This document shows, piece by piece, positions 6,518 to 7,369 of a stretch of 7,369 bases of DNA. The translations under genes were made by a program, and so were the position numbers. Within the stretch, counting starts at the first letter, position 1. Every line of letters starts with the position of its first letter. Below the pieces are notes generated by a model. It did not search any database. It saw only the letters and a program-made list of their open reading frames with translations, and was not told the origin of the DNA. Source of the stretch: Rickettsiales bacterium (GTDB taxonomy: Bacteria > Pseudomonadota > Alphaproteobacteria > Pelagibacterales > Pelagibacteraceae); NCBI GenBank assembly GCA_005801485.1, contig SYDM01000079.1, positions 1 to 7,369 of the forward strand. The letters are read 5' to 3'.

Positions 6518-7369
6518 ATTAAAAAAAATTTCAAATGATGCTTCATTTCGTGAATTTTATAGAATTCAAAAAAATATTAGATCAACTATTTTAGTAAAAG
6601 CTAATAAAGATAAATTTAAAAATTTAATAGTCTATGCAGCTGTAAACAAATTTTTAATAAATAATAAAATTAAAGCTCCAAAGTTATCAAAAGAATATTT
6701 TAAAAATGGTATGATGGAAATAGAAGATTTAGGCACTCATTCATTTTTTGATTATATTAAAAATAAAAAAAATAAATTTTATGATTATAAAAATCTTTTT
6801 AAAATAATTTTTAAATTACAAAATATAAAATTAAAAAATTATATTAAATTAAAAAATTATAAAATCAAAATCGGAAAATACAACTTACCTGTATTACATA
6901 GAGAATCCGATTTATTTTTTCATTGGTATTTAAAAAACAATTCAAAGCCAAAAGAATTTATAAAATTTAAAAAAAATATAAGAGAGGAATTAAATAATTT
7001 ATATAAAAAACTTTATTTTCAAAATCGTTGCTACGTGCACAGAGATTTTCATGTTTCAAATATTATGATTAATAAAAGCAATATAGGAATTATAGACTCT
7101 CAAGATATCATTAGAGGCAATTTGCTTTATGATGTTGCTTCGCTTATTGACGATGTAAGGATAGTTTTGCCAATACATTTAAAGTCTAAGCTTTTTAGTT
7201 ATTATCTTAATAAAACAAAAAAAATTACATTAAGTGAAAAAAATTTAGCTAAAAATGATTTCGATATTTTATCTGTTCAAAGAAATCTAAAGATATTAGG
7301 TATTTTTGTAAGGCTTTATAAAAGAGACAATAAATCTAATTATCTTAAATTTTTACCCTATACTTGGAA
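6507..7369 (+). CDS. amgK: AmgK-like sugar kinase (APH fold), 3'-truncated by window edge
   Basis: The frame is open from the ATG at 6507 to the window end, giving 287 residues with no stop; related proteins are about 330-350, so perhaps 50 are missing. The fold is that of aminoglycoside phosphotransferases: SNDASFREFYRI (9-20) matches the GDASFRRY start of the family, EIEDLG is the hinge region, HRDFHVSN (178-185) is the catalytic loop with D180 and N185, and GIIDSQD (194-200) is the metal-binding motif with D197. The tail KILGIFVRLYKRDNKSNYLKFLP is typical of alphaproteobacterial AmgK. AmgK phosphorylates the anomeric carbon of MurNAc/GlcNAc, feeding MurU in peptidoglycan recycling. Position directly after tsaE is usual for this gene in alphaproteobacteria. 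No upstream in-frame ATG was found in the bases I checked (back to about 6441). Oddities are Ser at 198, where DFQD is common, a very Lys/Asn-rich middle, and a tandem duplication at residues 107-118. The substrate is inferred; a different sugar or small molecule is possible. Confidence 0.82.
   Translation, partial: MQVKLKKISNDASFREFYRIQKNIRSTILVKANKDKFKNLIVYAAVNKFLINNKIKAPKLSKEYFKNGMMEIEDLGTHSFFDYIKNKKNKFYDYKNLFKIIFKLQNIKLKNYIKLKNYKIKIGKYNLPVLHRESDLFFHWYLKNNSKPKEFIKFKKNIREELNNLYKKLYFQNRCYVHRDFHVSNIMINKSNIGIIDSQDIIRGNLLYDVASLIDDVRIVLPIHLKSKLFSYYLNKTKKITLSEKNLAKNDFDILSVQRNLKILGIFVRLYKRDNKSNYLKFLPYTW
6825..6860 (+). repeat. In-frame 18-base tandem duplication in amgK
   Basis: Two adjacent 18-base units (6825-6842 and 6843-6860) differ only at their third base (ATA versus ATT). 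Each encodes IKLKNY, giving residues 107-118 of the kinase as two copies of the hexapeptide. The shared 15-base core begins at 6828 and again at 6846. The length is a multiple of three, so the reading frame is kept. It looks like a recent slippage duplication in AT-rich sequence. Confidence 0.85.

Overview
The window is an AT-rich, very tightly packed bacterial segment with six protein genes, all on the + strand. It suggests a streamlined marine alphaproteobacterium of the SAR11 / Pelagibacterales type. The reasons are the heavy A/T bias with Lys/Asn/Ile-rich proteins, gaps of 0 to 57 bases, the absence of clear Shine-Dalgarno sequences, and an alphaproteobacterial gene order (chvI-chvG ... 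ahcY ... tsaE-amgK). The taxonomic call is an inference from these signs; no marker RNA gene is present.

Layout. Bases 2-2428 hold most of polA (DNA polymerase I); its start lies before the window. A 57-base gap carries a good sigma-70-like promoter whose predicted transcription start falls on or next to the chvI start codon. chvI (2486-3184) and chvG (3184-4719) overlap by one base and encode an OmpR-type response regulator and its membrane histidine kinase. A 51-base gap leads to ahcY (4771-6057), S-adenosylhomocysteine hydrolase. Ten bases later comes tsaE (6068-6517), the ATPase needed for tRNA t6A synthesis. The last gene (6507 to the window end) overlaps tsaE by 11 bases. It is a sugar kinase of the AmgK/aminoglycoside-phosphotransferase fold and runs off the 3' edge.

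How the genes relate. polA is replication/repair housekeeping. chvIG is an envelope-sensing two-component system. ahcY clears the methylation by-product SAH. tsaE and amgK serve tRNA modification and probably cell-wall sugar recycling. They share transcription direction more than a pathway. In many other alphaproteobacteria chvIG is separated from ahcY by HPr kinase and PTS genes; here those are absent, which looks like genome reduction that kept the order of the remaining genes.

No tRNA, rRNA, CRISPR, insertion sequence or phage gene is visible, and no gene-free stretch exceeds 60 bases. I see no evidence of an undescribed multi-gene system. The points worth checking are local: an altered Lys-Pro loop in ChvI, a short eukaryote-like form of AhcY, a perfect 16-base palindrome across the ahcY stop codon, a likely leaderless chvI mRNA, long poly-A runs inside genes, and an in-frame 18-base tandem duplication in amgK.
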